Shown here: positions 18,742-26,866 of the stretch, piece by piece | Layout: every line of letters begins with the position of its first letter | Numbering within the stretch: position 1 is the first letter of the stretch | Assembly: GCF_001613405.1 (NCBI RefSeq) | Contig: NZ_BDCH01000028.1 | Coordinates: 62,001-126,000 of the forward strand | DNA: 64,000 nt | Direction of reading: 5' to 3' | From: Nocardia crassostreae | GTDB taxonomy: Bacteria; Actinomycetota; Actinomycetes; Mycobacteriales; Mycobacteriaceae | Position numbers and translations under genes: made by a program | Notes under the pieces: model-generated | What the model saw: only the letters and a program-made list of their open reading frames with translations | What the model was told of the DNA's origin: nothing | Databases searched by the model: none

Positions 18742-19719
18742 ATGGCAGCGGAGGCCGAATCGCCGGTCCGGCGGGTCGAGGTGCGGTCGGGGGCGGAACT
18801 GCCCGCCGCGGCGGCATTCGAGCGCTGGGAAGCGCATATGGTCGAAACCTATTTCCCGCTGCACGTCGCGCCCGCGTCCGATGGTGACTTCCACGGCTGG
18901 ATCAGCCACGGGCGCTATGGCGATCTCGATCTCACCGCGCTCGCCTCGGCCCCGCAGGAAGTACGCCGTACCGCTCGGTCCGTGGCGAATACCGATGACG
19001 ACTATCTGCTCGCGAGCATCTGCGTCACCGGTCGCGGGCGGCTGCACATGGCGGACGGCCGCGTGGACGAGATCGGCCCCGGCGAGATGATGTTCTTCGA
19101 GAGCGGCCGTGAACTGCACTGGGATATGCAGGGGCAGTGGCAGAAGACGGTGTTGCAGGTCCCGCTGGCCCGGCTGCGCGAGCACGGCGGCCTCACCCTC
19201 GGCGATGTGCCCACGGCGGTGAAGTTCCCGCGGCGCAGTGCCGCGGCGATGGTCGGCGGTTTCTTCCGGGATGTCGCCGGCTTGCAGTCCCGCGCGCCCG
19301 AGCAGGCCGCCCTGCTGGCCGAGCCCGCCCTGGATCTGCTGGTCGCGGCCGTGGCCGCGGCCGCCCGCAGCATCGCCCCGGACCCGGCCGCGCACGCCCT
19401 CGACCGGTTGCGCGTACTCGCCTTCATGCGCGAGCACCGCCATGATCCCGGCCTGACGGTCGATCGGATAGCGCAGGGCTGCATGATGTCCCGCCGCTCC
19501 CTGTACCGGGTCTTCGACGAATTCGAGGGCGGCCCCGCCGCGGTGCTGCGCCGCATGCGCGTCGACCATGCCTGTCGGCTGCTCGCCGATACCGCGCTGC
19601 CGATCTCGGCCGTCGCGCAGGCCTCCGGATTCCCATCGGAGCGGCAGTTCTACCGGACCTTCCGCATGGTGCAGGGCGTCACGCCCGCCGCCTTCCGGAC
19701 AGCCGTTTCCACTGATTGA
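18742..19719 (+). CDS. AraC-type regulator, paralogue 1 of 4 (NitR-like)
   Basis: 325 residues. The N-terminal part resembles the AraC-binding-like sensory domain of NitR/FeaR-type regulators, with FERWEAHMVETYFPLHV near residue 27. The C-terminal HTH region is complete: LTVDRIAQGCMMSRRSLYRV for the first helix-turn-helix and ISAVAQASGFPSERQFYRTF for the second. It shares its layout with the regulators at 20071, 21449 and 23509. NitR proteins activate nitrilase genes in Rhodococcus (established knowledge); control of the nearby nitrilase-like genes is inferred. Confidence 0.82.
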   Translation: MAAEAESPVRRVEVRSGAELPAAAAFERWEAHMVETYFPLHVAPASDGDFHGWISHGRYGDLDLTALASAPQEVRRTARSVANTDDDYLLASICVTGRGRLHMADGRVDEIGPGEMMFFESGRELHWDMQGQWQKTVLQVPLARLREHGGLTLGDVPTAVKFPRRSAAAMVGGFFRDVAGLQSRAPEQAALLAEPALDLLVAAVAAAARSIAPDPAAHALDRLRVLAFMREHRHDPGLTVDRIAQGCMMSRRSLYRVFDEFEGGPAAVLRRMRVDHACRLLADTALPISAVAQASGFPSERQFYRTFRMVQGVTPAAFRTAVSTD

Positions 19720-20070
19720 GCAAACTTGCCGCTACCATTTTTTCGGGCCGTTGTCCCAGGTCGTCCGCGGCTCGGGGCGTGGACGAATCCCGTAGTCGCC
19801 GATGAGGATTCGCCATGCAGGTTCCAGTTCGCTGATTCATAGCGTGGATTGCGGAGCCGCCGTGTGCGCGGCGGCCGATTTCCCATCGTCGGTCGGTGAG
19901 AATCGTTCATCCGGAATCGTTTTACCGAGCGTGCGAATTCTCGTGTGCCGGTTTGCCGGTGGCTGACCAAGTATCGGACAGATGACTCATTTCGGGCGTG
20001 CATCGCGAAAGTTGGAAAATATGAAGGGATTTCGACTTAATCGCCAGCGACCGAGTGCGACAATCGGCCA
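19720..20070. other. intergenic region between AraC paralogues 1 and 2
   Basis: 351 bases without a supported gene. A T6 tract lies at 19738-19743 just after the first regulator, without a clear stem. The stretch before 20071 (about 20005-20040) is AT-richer than its surroundings, which fits a promoter. Open frames here are short and lack ribosome sites. Confidence 0.4.
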
Positions 20071-21075
20071 ATGAGCGGCGGCTCTGGGCCAGCGGTGGTG
20101 GAAGTGTGTAGTACGCCCGAGGTTTCCGAGAAGGAGGCATTCGAGCAGTGGGAGGCTGCGGTCGCGCAAGCCTACGTACCGCTGGTGGTCACCCCGGTGC
20201 GCCGGGGCGAGTTCCGGGCGCGAATCGTGCAGTCGCGCTTCGATGACATCGACGTTTCCACGGTTTCGGCGACCGGTCAGCAAATCAGTCGGATTCCCGG
20301 GCTGATCCACGAACCGCAGGAGCCGCTGCTGTTCGCCAGCATCACCACGCACGGGCACGGCTGGCTCGAGCAGGACGGCCGGGTGGGCGAGATGGCCGAC
20401 GGCGGGCTCATGCTCTATGTGAGCTCGCGGCCGTTCACCGCGCACTTCGAGCAGAGCTGGGGCGTGGTGGCGGTGCAGGTGCCGCTGGCGGAGGTGGTGG
20501 GCGCCTCCGGGGTGGCCTCGGATCGGCTGCCGACGGCGGTGCGGTTCCCGCCGGACGGCGCCGCGGGCATCGTCGGCAAATTCTTCTGCGGGCTGGCGCA
20601 ATTGCAGCACACCGCGCCGGAACAGGCCGCGGTGCTGGCCCGGCACGGTACCGGGCTGCTGGCCTCGGTGGTGCAGTTGGCGGCCGGTGAGCAGCCGCAC
20701 GACGCGCCCGCGCAGACGCTGGCCAAACAGCGCGCGCTGGCCTTCATCCAGCGTCATTACGCCGATCCAGCGCTCACCGTCGACCATGTGGCGCATGCCT
20801 GTTCGGTCTCGCGGCGCACGCTGTATTGCCTGTTCGAAGAGGGTGACGACGGGGTGGCGACGCTGCTCCGGCGGCTGCGGGTGGAGCGCGCGCTGGCACT
20901 GATCAGGACGGATCCGACGCGGCCGCTGCTGTCCATCGCGCACTCCGCGGGATTCGTCTCGGAGCGGCAGTTCTACCGCGCCTTCAAACGGGAAATGGGT
21001 ATGACCCCGGGCGAATTCCGTACGGGCGTCGCGCCTTGTCCCGGAGACCCGGCGAGCGCTGTTCGTATGACGTGA
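20071..21075 (+). CDS. AraC-type regulator, paralogue 2 of 4 (NitR-like)
   Basis: 334 residues with the same architecture as its neighbours: EAFEQWEAAVAQAYVPLVV in the sensory domain, then LTVDHVAHACSVSRRTLYCL and LLSIAHSAGFVSERQFYRAF for the two DNA-binding helix-turn-helices. No good ribosome site precedes the ATG at 20071, so the start is uncertain or the transcript is leaderless. No enzyme gene follows directly; the next gene is another paralogue. Target genes are unknown. Confidence 0.8.
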   Translation: MSGGSGPAVVEVCSTPEVSEKEAFEQWEAAVAQAYVPLVVTPVRRGEFRARIVQSRFDDIDVSTVSATGQQISRIPGLIHEPQEPLLFASITTHGHGWLEQDGRVGEMADGGLMLYVSSRPFTAHFEQSWGVVAVQVPLAEVVGASGVASDRLPTAVRFPPDGAAGIVGKFFCGLAQLQHTAPEQAAVLARHGTGLLASVVQLAAGEQPHDAPAQTLAKQRALAFIQRHYADPALTVDHVAHACSVSRRTLYCLFEEGDDGVATLLRRLRVERALALIRTDPTRPLLSIAHSAGFVSERQFYRAFKREMGMTPGEFRTGVAPCPGDPASAVRMT

Positions 21076-21448
21076 ATTGGCAGTGATCTGGCACGCGCTG
21101 ACAGTCACAGCATCGTGGGCGATGTGAATACTTGTGAGGCATCGGTTTGCTGCCGGTGATTCCCTGAACCAAGTCGCAGAACTCGTGCGTCGGGTGGTTT
21201 TTCGTCGCGATAGTGCACCGAGGCGAAGCGCGCCGCTCGCACGTCTGGCGCCGTCGTCGATGATGCCGACGTGCCGGGTCGTGCGACGAGGAGACGCCGC
21301 CCGGTCGTCGCTGAGCCGCAGACGGCCGGGCAGCGAACTCCATCAACCTCACGAAACGTCCTGCTTTATACCCGAACTGGTCCTTTTTGCCGGATTCGAA
21401 CAGGTTCAAATCTGTTTGCTGGGGCTCGGAGGATGGGATGATGCAGGA
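21076..21448. other. intergenic region upstream of AraC paralogue 3
   Basis: 373 bases with no supported gene. An open frame extends the next regulator upstream to 21134, but that extension does not match the aligned starts of its three paralogues. I see no strong stem-loop or clear promoter pair. It is the longest spacer in the regulator array and a reasonable place for operators. Confidence 0.4.
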
Positions 21449-22429
21449 GTGGGAAACGCGGCAACCGCCAGCGCCGAAGTGTGCTCCAGCTCCGACACTT
21501 CCGCGCGGGAGGCATTCGAGCAGTGGGAGGCGATCATCGCCGATACTGTCGTGCCCGCCACCATCGAGCCACTGGTCACGGGGAATTGGCGCGGTGAGGT
21601 CACCGTCAGCCAGTTCGACCGCTCCATGATCACCCGCATGCGCGCCAGCGCCCAGCGCGGGGTGCGCACCAAACGCCAGGTGGAACAGGCCAGCGCCGAG
21701 TTCCTGCTGGTGAATATTGTTGTCGAGGGCGCGAACTGGACCGAGCAGAACGGCCAGCTGGCCGACAGCCCCGCCGGTTCCATCGTCTTCTTCGACAGCG
21801 CCCGCCCGTTGGAGAGCCGCACCACCGACGACGCCATCTCCACCATCGTGCGCGCGCCCATGAACCTGGTGCTCGAGCACGCCGGGCTGATTCGCGACGA
21901 ACTCCCGCTCGCCACCCCGTTGCCCACCACCGGTGCGCTCGGCGTGGTGGCCGGTTTCTTCCGCGGCCTGGCCGAGCTGCCCGCCGAGGAAACCAGCCGC
22001 GCCGCAACGGTACTGGAGTCCGAGATCGCGGGCATGCTGTCCTCCGCGGTCCTGCTGGCGACCGGCAATACCTCGCCCGCGCCCTCGGATTCCCTGTTCA
22101 ACCGCCAGCAGGTGCTGGCCTATCTGCGCAGGCGCTATACCGATCCGGAGCTGACGGTCGACGAGGTGGCGCACGCCTGTCTGGTCTCGCGCCGCACGCT
22201 CTACCGGCTGTGCGAAGGCTTCGGCGGCCCGGCCGCCCTGGTGCGCCGGATGCGGGTCGAACATGCCCGCCGACTGCTGCGCTCCGATCTCACCCGCCCG
22301 CTGGCGGCCATCGCCGCCGCATCCGGATTCGCTACCGACCGGCACTTCTACCGGGCATTCCGCGAGGAAACCGGTCTCACCCCCGGGCAATTCCGCGCTC
22401 AGCTGGCGCCAGGCACGTCCGGTCACTAG
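21449..22429 (+). CDS. AraC-type regulator, paralogue 3 of 4 (NitR-like)
   Basis: About 326 residues if started at the GTG at 21449, chosen because it places the EAFEQWEAIIADTVVPAT motif at the same distance as in the paralogues; the longer frame starts at 21134. No in-frame ATG is available nearby. DNA-binding helices: LTVDEVAHACLVSRRTLYRL and LAAIAAASGFATDRHFYRAF. It lies 129 bases upstream of the first nitrilase-like gene on the same strand and is the natural candidate for its regulator. Confidence 0.78.
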   Translation: MGNAATASAEVCSSSDTSAREAFEQWEAIIADTVVPATIEPLVTGNWRGEVTVSQFDRSMITRMRASAQRGVRTKRQVEQASAEFLLVNIVVEGANWTEQNGQLADSPAGSIVFFDSARPLESRTTDDAISTIVRAPMNLVLEHAGLIRDELPLATPLPTTGALGVVAGFFRGLAELPAEETSRAATVLESEIAGMLSSAVLLATGNTSPAPSDSLFNRQQVLAYLRRRYTDPELTVDEVAHACLVSRRTLYRLCEGFGGPAALVRRMRVEHARRLLRSDLTRPLAAIAAASGFATDRHFYRAFREETGLTPGQFRAQLAPGTSGH

Positions 22430-22558
22430 CTCGGCACGGTTTGTCACTGCACTCAGCCATCGTTCGGCGAAGGGTGATTGCATGCCGGCTCGTCCGACCA
22501 AGGTCTTGTTCGCGGGCTACCCGGCGTGGACTCACAATCCGTGTCGAAGGAGCCGAGG

Positions 22559-23413
22559 GTGCCGACGAAGGTGCGGGTGGCAGCCGTTCAAGCAGAACCG
22601 AGGTGGCTCGATCTGCGCGGCGGTGTCGCGCAGACGATCGACCTCATCGAGACCGCGGCCGCCGGCGGCGCGCGGCTCATCGCATTTCCGGAGACGTTTC
22701 TACCGGGCTACCCGTGGTGGCTGTGGCTGGATTCGGTGAGCTGGGGACAGGGCTTCTTCGCGCGCTATCGGACCAATTCGATGACCGTGGGCCGCACCGA
22801 GTTCCGCCGTATCGCCGATGCCGCCCGCCGGCACCGCATTCATGTGCTGCTGGGCTTCAGCGAGCGCTGCGGGACCGCGCTGTACATGTCGCAATGCCTC
22901 ATCGACGAGCGCGGGGTGCTGCTGGGCGTGCGCCGCAAGCCGGAGCTGACCGCCCTGGAGCACAAGATCTTCCGAGCCGGTGAGCCCACCGATCAGTACG
23001 TCTTCCGCACCGAGATCGGCCGCATCGGCGTGCACGGCGGTTCGGAGCAACTGCATCTGCCCGAGCGCCGGGAACTCGAGCGCACCGGGGCACAGGTGCA
23101 CATCGTGTCCTGGCCCGGATTCATTGTCGCCCGGGATGTGGAATGGGGTGTGCGCGTGAACAATGCGGCCACGCTCTGGTACGCGGTGGTGGGTCAGCTG
23201 AACGTCATCGCGGCCTGCTCGATCATGGATGTGGCGGGCAGCGAGATCCGGCGCGGCCCGGATTCGGCCAAGCAACTGGTGCGCGGACCGGGCGGGCACG
23301 CGCGGATCTACGCGCCCGGGGGAGATGAGCTGGCAGCGCCGCTGAGCGGGCACGAGGAGGGCATCCTGTACGCGGATCTGGAGCTGGATCTGAGCTTCGA
23401 GTCGGCCGCCTAG
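22559..23413 (+). CDS. nitrilase-superfamily protein lacking the catalytic cysteine (copy 1)
   Basis: 284 residues from a GTG at 22559, six bases after AAGGAG. The fold is that of branch-1 nitrilases: RVAAVQAEPRW at the start, Glu45 in AFPETFLPGYPWW, and Lys127 in VRRKPEL. The third member of the Glu-Lys-Cys triad should follow the GRxG motif. Here the sequence GRIGVHGGSEQ aligned to the usual GRxGxxxCWE puts Gly161 where the cysteine belongs. The substitution is codon GGT, read directly. Known nitrilases cannot form the thioimidate without this Cys, so a catalytic role is doubtful. A ligand-binding or regulatory role is inferred from the surrounding AraC genes. Confidence 0.8.
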   Translation: MPTKVRVAAVQAEPRWLDLRGGVAQTIDLIETAAAGGARLIAFPETFLPGYPWWLWLDSVSWGQGFFARYRTNSMTVGRTEFRRIADAARRHRIHVLLGFSERCGTALYMSQCLIDERGVLLGVRRKPELTALEHKIFRAGEPTDQYVFRTEIGRIGVHGGSEQLHLPERRELERTGAQVHIVSWPGFIVARDVEWGVRVNNAATLWYAVVGQLNVIAACSIMDVAGSEIRRGPDSAKQLVRGPGGHARIYAPGGDELAAPLSGHEEGILYADLELDLSFESAA

Positions 23414-23508
23414 TGGTATTCCGCTATTGGTCGAGCGCGCCGGAATCTGACACACTGCCCGTTATTCGGTCGGGCGAAGGGCCGTCGACGGTCATCGAGG
23501 GATGCGGA

Positions 23509-24471
23509 GTGGATCAGTCGGAGGCGGTTGATCGGATCGAGATCGGATCCGAAGCGGAAACACCGGCGGGGGAAGCCTTCGAACGCTGGGAGGCATTGCT
23601 GAGCCAGGCGTATGTGCCGCTGGCGATTTCACCAAAACAGACCGATCGTTTTCATGGATCGCTCGAACATGCCACCTACGGCAATCTGCACGTGAGCATT
23701 CTGGCGGGCACGCCACAGCTCATCGATCGCACCAAACGACTGATCGACCGCAATCACGAGGAGTTTCTCTTCGCGAGCATTCCGCTCAGTGGCGGCGGCC
23801 AGGTCCGGCAGGACGGCCGGATCGCCCGAGTGGATCCGGGTTCGATCGTGTTCTACGACGCCACCAGGCCCTTTCGCTGGGAGGTGGAGCAGGACTGGGA
23901 ACATGTCGTGGTGCAGGTGCCGATGAGCAAGCTGCGCGAGCGCTACGGCGTGGTGGACTCCGATGTGCCGACGGCGACGGCCTTTTCCAGTGACAGCGCT
24001 CCCGGAATCGTCGGCGAATTCTTCCGGAAACTCGCGAGATTGCAGGGCGCCGATCCGGGCGCGGCCGCGCTGCTGGCCGCGCCCGCGGTCGATCTGCTGG
24101 CAGCGGCCGTGGTGGCGGCCTCCGGCGGCATCCCGCGCGAGCAGTCCGCCGATGCGCTGAATCGGCAACGGGTGCTGGCCTACATGCGCGAGCATTGCGC
24201 CGATCCGGACCTGGGTGTGGATCGAATCGCGGAGGGGTGCAGAATGTCCCGGCGTACGCTCTATTGGGTATTCGGCGAGTTCTCCGACGGGCCGGGCACC
24301 ATGTTGCGGCGCATGCGCGTCGAACGAGCCTGCGAGTTGTTGCGCAATGCGCCGCAGTTGCCGTTGTCCGCGGTGGCGACGGCGTCGGGATTCCTGACCG
24401 AGCGCAGTTTCTATCGATCCTTCCGGATGGAAATGGGCACGACACCGGGCGCATTCCGGGCGATGGCATGA
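23509..24471 (+). CDS. AraC-type regulator, paralogue 4 of 4 (NitR-like)
   Basis: 320 residues from a GTG at 23509 with GAGGGA six bases upstream. An in-frame GTG at 23413 touching the previous stop was rejected as it lacks a ribosome site and lengthens the protein beyond its paralogues. Sensory motif EAFERWEALLSQAYVPLAI; DNA-binding helices LGVDRIAEGCRMSRRTLYWV and LSAVATASGFLTERSFYRSF. It sits between the two nitrilase-like genes, 79 bases before the second. Confidence 0.82.
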   Translation: MDQSEAVDRIEIGSEAETPAGEAFERWEALLSQAYVPLAISPKQTDRFHGSLEHATYGNLHVSILAGTPQLIDRTKRLIDRNHEEFLFASIPLSGGGQVRQDGRIARVDPGSIVFYDATRPFRWEVEQDWEHVVVQVPMSKLRERYGVVDSDVPTATAFSSDSAPGIVGEFFRKLARLQGADPGAAALLAAPAVDLLAAAVVAASGGIPREQSADALNRQRVLAYMREHCADPDLGVDRIAEGCRMSRRTLYWVFGEFSDGPGTMLRRMRVERACELLRNAPQLPLSAVATASGFLTERSFYRSFRMEMGTTPGAFRAMA

Positions 24472-24550
24472 ACAGTCGGTAGAAAGGCGCTATTCGCCAT
24501 TGTTCGAACCGAAACCGTTGACCAGCATCACGTTCCATGAGGAATACAGG

Positions 24551-25534
24551 ATGAGTAATACGGTCCGGGTCGCCGCCGTGCAAGCCGAGCCGAAATGGTT
24601 ACGGTTGTCGGATGGCATCGAACAAGTAGTCGAACTGATCGGCGCCGCCGCGACGGGCGGCGCCCACCTGGTCGCATTCCCGGAGACCTTCTTACCAGGT
24701 TATCCGTGGTGGCGATGGGTGGAATCGAATCAATGGAATGTCGAGTATTCGACTCGCTGTCGCGAGAATTCGATGACGTGCGATGGCGTGGAAATGCGCG
24801 CCGTCTCGGATGCGGCCGGTCGCAACGGCATCCAGGTGGTGCTGGGATTCGGTGAGCGACAGGATCGCCGAATCTATATGGCGCAGGCCGTCATCGACGA
24901 ATTCGGTCAGGTGCAATCGGTCCGGCGCAAGGCCGGGCTCAACAGTGTGGAACGCAAGGTGTTCGCCTCCGGTACCCCGAATCTGCCTACCGTGCATCAC
25001 GGTTCGCTGGGGCGGCTGGGCGCGCTCGCCGGACAGGAGAATCAACGACCCTTGCTGACCCGCGCCCTGCGCGCGGACGAGGAACAGATCCATGTCGCCG
25101 CCTGGGCCGGAGCCCCGAGCGGTCTCGCGCCGACCGGGCCCGATTCGGGCGCGACCGTCAGCCGCATGTATGCCCTGGAATCGCACGCCTTCGTGCTCGC
25201 GCCCTGTGCGGTGGTTGGGGAAGCCGCCGCACTGGACGGCACCGGCGGATTCCTACGGCCGCCGCGGCGCACCGGGCGCGCCCGCATCTACAACTCGGAC
25301 GGCACCGAGGTGGTGACACCGCTCGCCGAGGGCGCGGAGGGCATTCTCTACGCGGATCTCGAAGTCGATGAGGCGGGCGGCCACGGGCACGATATGGCCG
25401 GTGGCCGCCGGCATCGGCAGGGCCGGGCGCCCGGGCGGCGGAATGCCGCGCGCACCGGCACCACCCGGCGGCTGGGTGACTCCTGGGTCATGCCCATGGT
25501 CGCGGACTATCCGGCGGGTATGGCCGCCTGTTGA
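24551..25534 (+). CDS. nitrilase-superfamily protein lacking the catalytic cysteine (copy 2)
   Basis: 327 residues from the ATG at 24551, with GAGGAA six bases upstream. It is clearly related to copy 1 with identical residue numbering over the triad: Glu45 in AFPETFLPGYPWW, Lys127 in VRRKAGL, and Gly161 (codon GGA at 25031) where GRLGALAGQEN aligns with the catalytic GRxGxxxCWE. The flanking GRLGAL and QIHVAAW motifs are intact, so the gene is not randomly decayed. A tail of about 50 residues beyond the normal end (GGHGHDMAGGRRHRQGR and on) is rich in Gly, Arg and His. Function unknown. Confidence 0.8.
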   Translation: MSNTVRVAAVQAEPKWLRLSDGIEQVVELIGAAATGGAHLVAFPETFLPGYPWWRWVESNQWNVEYSTRCRENSMTCDGVEMRAVSDAAGRNGIQVVLGFGERQDRRIYMAQAVIDEFGQVQSVRRKAGLNSVERKVFASGTPNLPTVHHGSLGRLGALAGQENQRPLLTRALRADEEQIHVAAWAGAPSGLAPTGPDSGATVSRMYALESHAFVLAPCAVVGEAAALDGTGGFLRPPRRTGRARIYNSDGTEVVTPLAEGAEGILYADLEVDEAGGHGHDMAGGRRHRQGRAPGRRNAARTGTTRRLGDSWVMPMVADYPAGMAAC

Positions 25535-25597
25535 ACCCGGGCAGGGGCTCGGCGCCGGGCACGGTCGTGCTCGGCGCCGAGTGCCGGTCGGATCGGA

Positions 25598-25927
25598 TCA
25601 GGTGCGCACCAGGCGCGCGATGGCGTCGGTGGCTTCCTTGATCTTGGCCTCGGCCTCCGGGCCGCCCGCCACGGCCGCGTCGACCACGCAGTGGCTGATG
25701 TGATCCTCGAGCAGGCCCATGGCGACGGCCTGCAGGGCCTTGGTCATGGCCGAGACCTGGGTGAGGATGTCGATGCAGTACTTTTCCTCTTCGACCATGC
25801 GCTGCAGGCCGCGGGCCTGACCCTCGATGCGGCGCAGCCGCTTGAGGTAGTCGTCTTTCGCCGTGATGTAGCCGTGCGTCGAGTGGTCATGGCAGGGCTG
25901 CTCGGCTGTGGTCTGCTCGTTGGTCAC
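25598..25927 (-). CDS. csoR: CsoR-family copper-sensing repressor
   Basis: 109 residues from a GTG at 25927 with GAGGAA seven bases upstream; the ATG at 25951 is an alternative. All three copper ligands of CsoR are present: Cys51 in KYCIDIL and the His76-x3-Cys80 pair in DHISHC. The helical core DYLKRLRRIEGQARGLQRMV is typical. A His/Cys-rich N-terminus (CHDHSTHGY) could add metal affinity. CsoR represses in the apo form and releases DNA on binding Cu(I). A matching operator lies just upstream. No copper ATPase or chaperone gene is adjacent, which is unusual. Confidence 0.85.
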   Translation of the reverse strand: MTNEQTTAEQPCHDHSTHGYITAKDDYLKRLRRIEGQARGLQRMVEEEKYCIDILTQVSAMTKALQAVAMGLLEDHISHCVVDAAVAGGPEAEAKIKEATDAIARLVRT

Positions 25928-25954
25928 CGACGATTCCTCACTCCCGGACATTAA

Positions 25955-25969
25955 TACCCCCCTAGGGTA
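25955..25969. promoter_or_regulatory. CsoR-type operator
   Basis: TACCCCCCTAGGGTA is an inverted repeat with arms TACCC and GGGTA around five bases, the same form as the known CsoR operator of the B. subtilis copZA promoter (TACCC...GGGTA). It lies 28 bases upstream of the csoR GTG and 54 bases upstream of the divergent mtnP-like gene, so it may control both. Confidence 0.7.
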
Positions 25970-26022
25970 CAAGGTTCGCCCTGGTCGTACCACTCATGCC
26001 CGGATGCGCAAGAATCAGCGCC

Positions 26023-26838
26023 ATGAGTGCGGATCCACGGGCCACGCTGGCCATTATCGGCGGCAGCGGGTTCTACGACTTCTTCGGCGACGACGCGACC
26101 ACCGTGGAGCTGGAAACTCCGTTCGGCGCGCCGTCGGACCCCATCACCATCGGCGAGGTCGAGGGGCGCTCGGTCGCCTTCCTGCCGCGGCACGGCCGCA
26201 AGCACGAGTACTCGCCGCACACCGTGCCCTATCGCGCCAATATGTGGGCGCTGCGGTCGCTGGGCGTGCGCCGCATCCTCGGGCCCTGCGCGGTGGGCAG
26301 CCTGCGCGCCGACTGGGGGCCGGGTACCGTCGCCGTGCCGGATCAGCTGGTGGATCGCACCTCCGGGCGGGACCAGACCTTCTTCGACGCGGGCGGCGTG
26401 CACGTCTCCTTCGCCGATCCGTACTGCGGTGAATTGCGCGCCGCCGCAATCGCCTCCGCCGGGGCCGAGCTGCCGGTGAAGGACTACGGCACCATGGTCG
26501 TGGTGCAGGGTCCGCGCTTCTCCACCCGCGCCGAGAGCCGCTGGTTCGCCGGGCAGGGCTGGGAGCTGGTCAATATGACCGGGCATCCGGAGGCGGTACT
26601 CGCCCGTGAACTCGAAATGTGCTATTCCGCAATCGCTCTGGTCACCGACCTGGATGCTGGACTGGAATCCGCTGAAGGCGTCAGCGCCGCCGATGTTTTC
26701 GCCGAGTTCGAGCGAAATCTGGTGCCGTTCAAGGCCCTGGTGCGCCGGGCGGTTGCCGCCGTCGACGGCGACGACACCTGCGACAAGTGCCGCGTGCACG
26801 CCGGAACGGGTGTGAAGCTGCCCTTCGAGCTGCCGTAG
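26023..26838 (+). CDS. mtnP: S-methyl-5'-thioadenosine phosphorylase / purine nucleoside phosphorylase family
   Basis: 271 residues from the ATG at 26023. It carries the PNP/MTAP phosphate-binding starts LAIIGGSGFYDF and LPRHGRKHEYSPH, the VQGPRFSTRAESRWF segment, and VNMTGHPEAVLARELEMCY, where NMT and the following Glu/Asp residues contact the nucleoside. It phosphorolyses methylthioadenosine, a by-product of polyamine synthesis, to methylthioribose-1-phosphate and adenine. The upstream region contains the CsoR-type operator. Confidence 0.85.
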   Translation: MSADPRATLAIIGGSGFYDFFGDDATTVELETPFGAPSDPITIGEVEGRSVAFLPRHGRKHEYSPHTVPYRANMWALRSLGVRRILGPCAVGSLRADWGPGTVAVPDQLVDRTSGRDQTFFDAGGVHVSFADPYCGELRAAAIASAGAELPVKDYGTMVVVQGPRFSTRAESRWFAGQGWELVNMTGHPEAVLARELEMCYSAIALVTDLDAGLESAEGVSAADVFAEFERNLVPFKALVRRAVAAVDGDDTCDKCRVHAGTGVKLPFELP

Positions 26839-26866
26839 GGCCATCCGGTTCGCCTAGGCTGGAGAG

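Noticed and set aside
22559..25534. Functional nitrile-degradation operon
   Set aside because: Both nitrilase-like proteins lack the catalytic Cys and no nitrile hydratase, amidase or aldoxime dehydratase gene is present.
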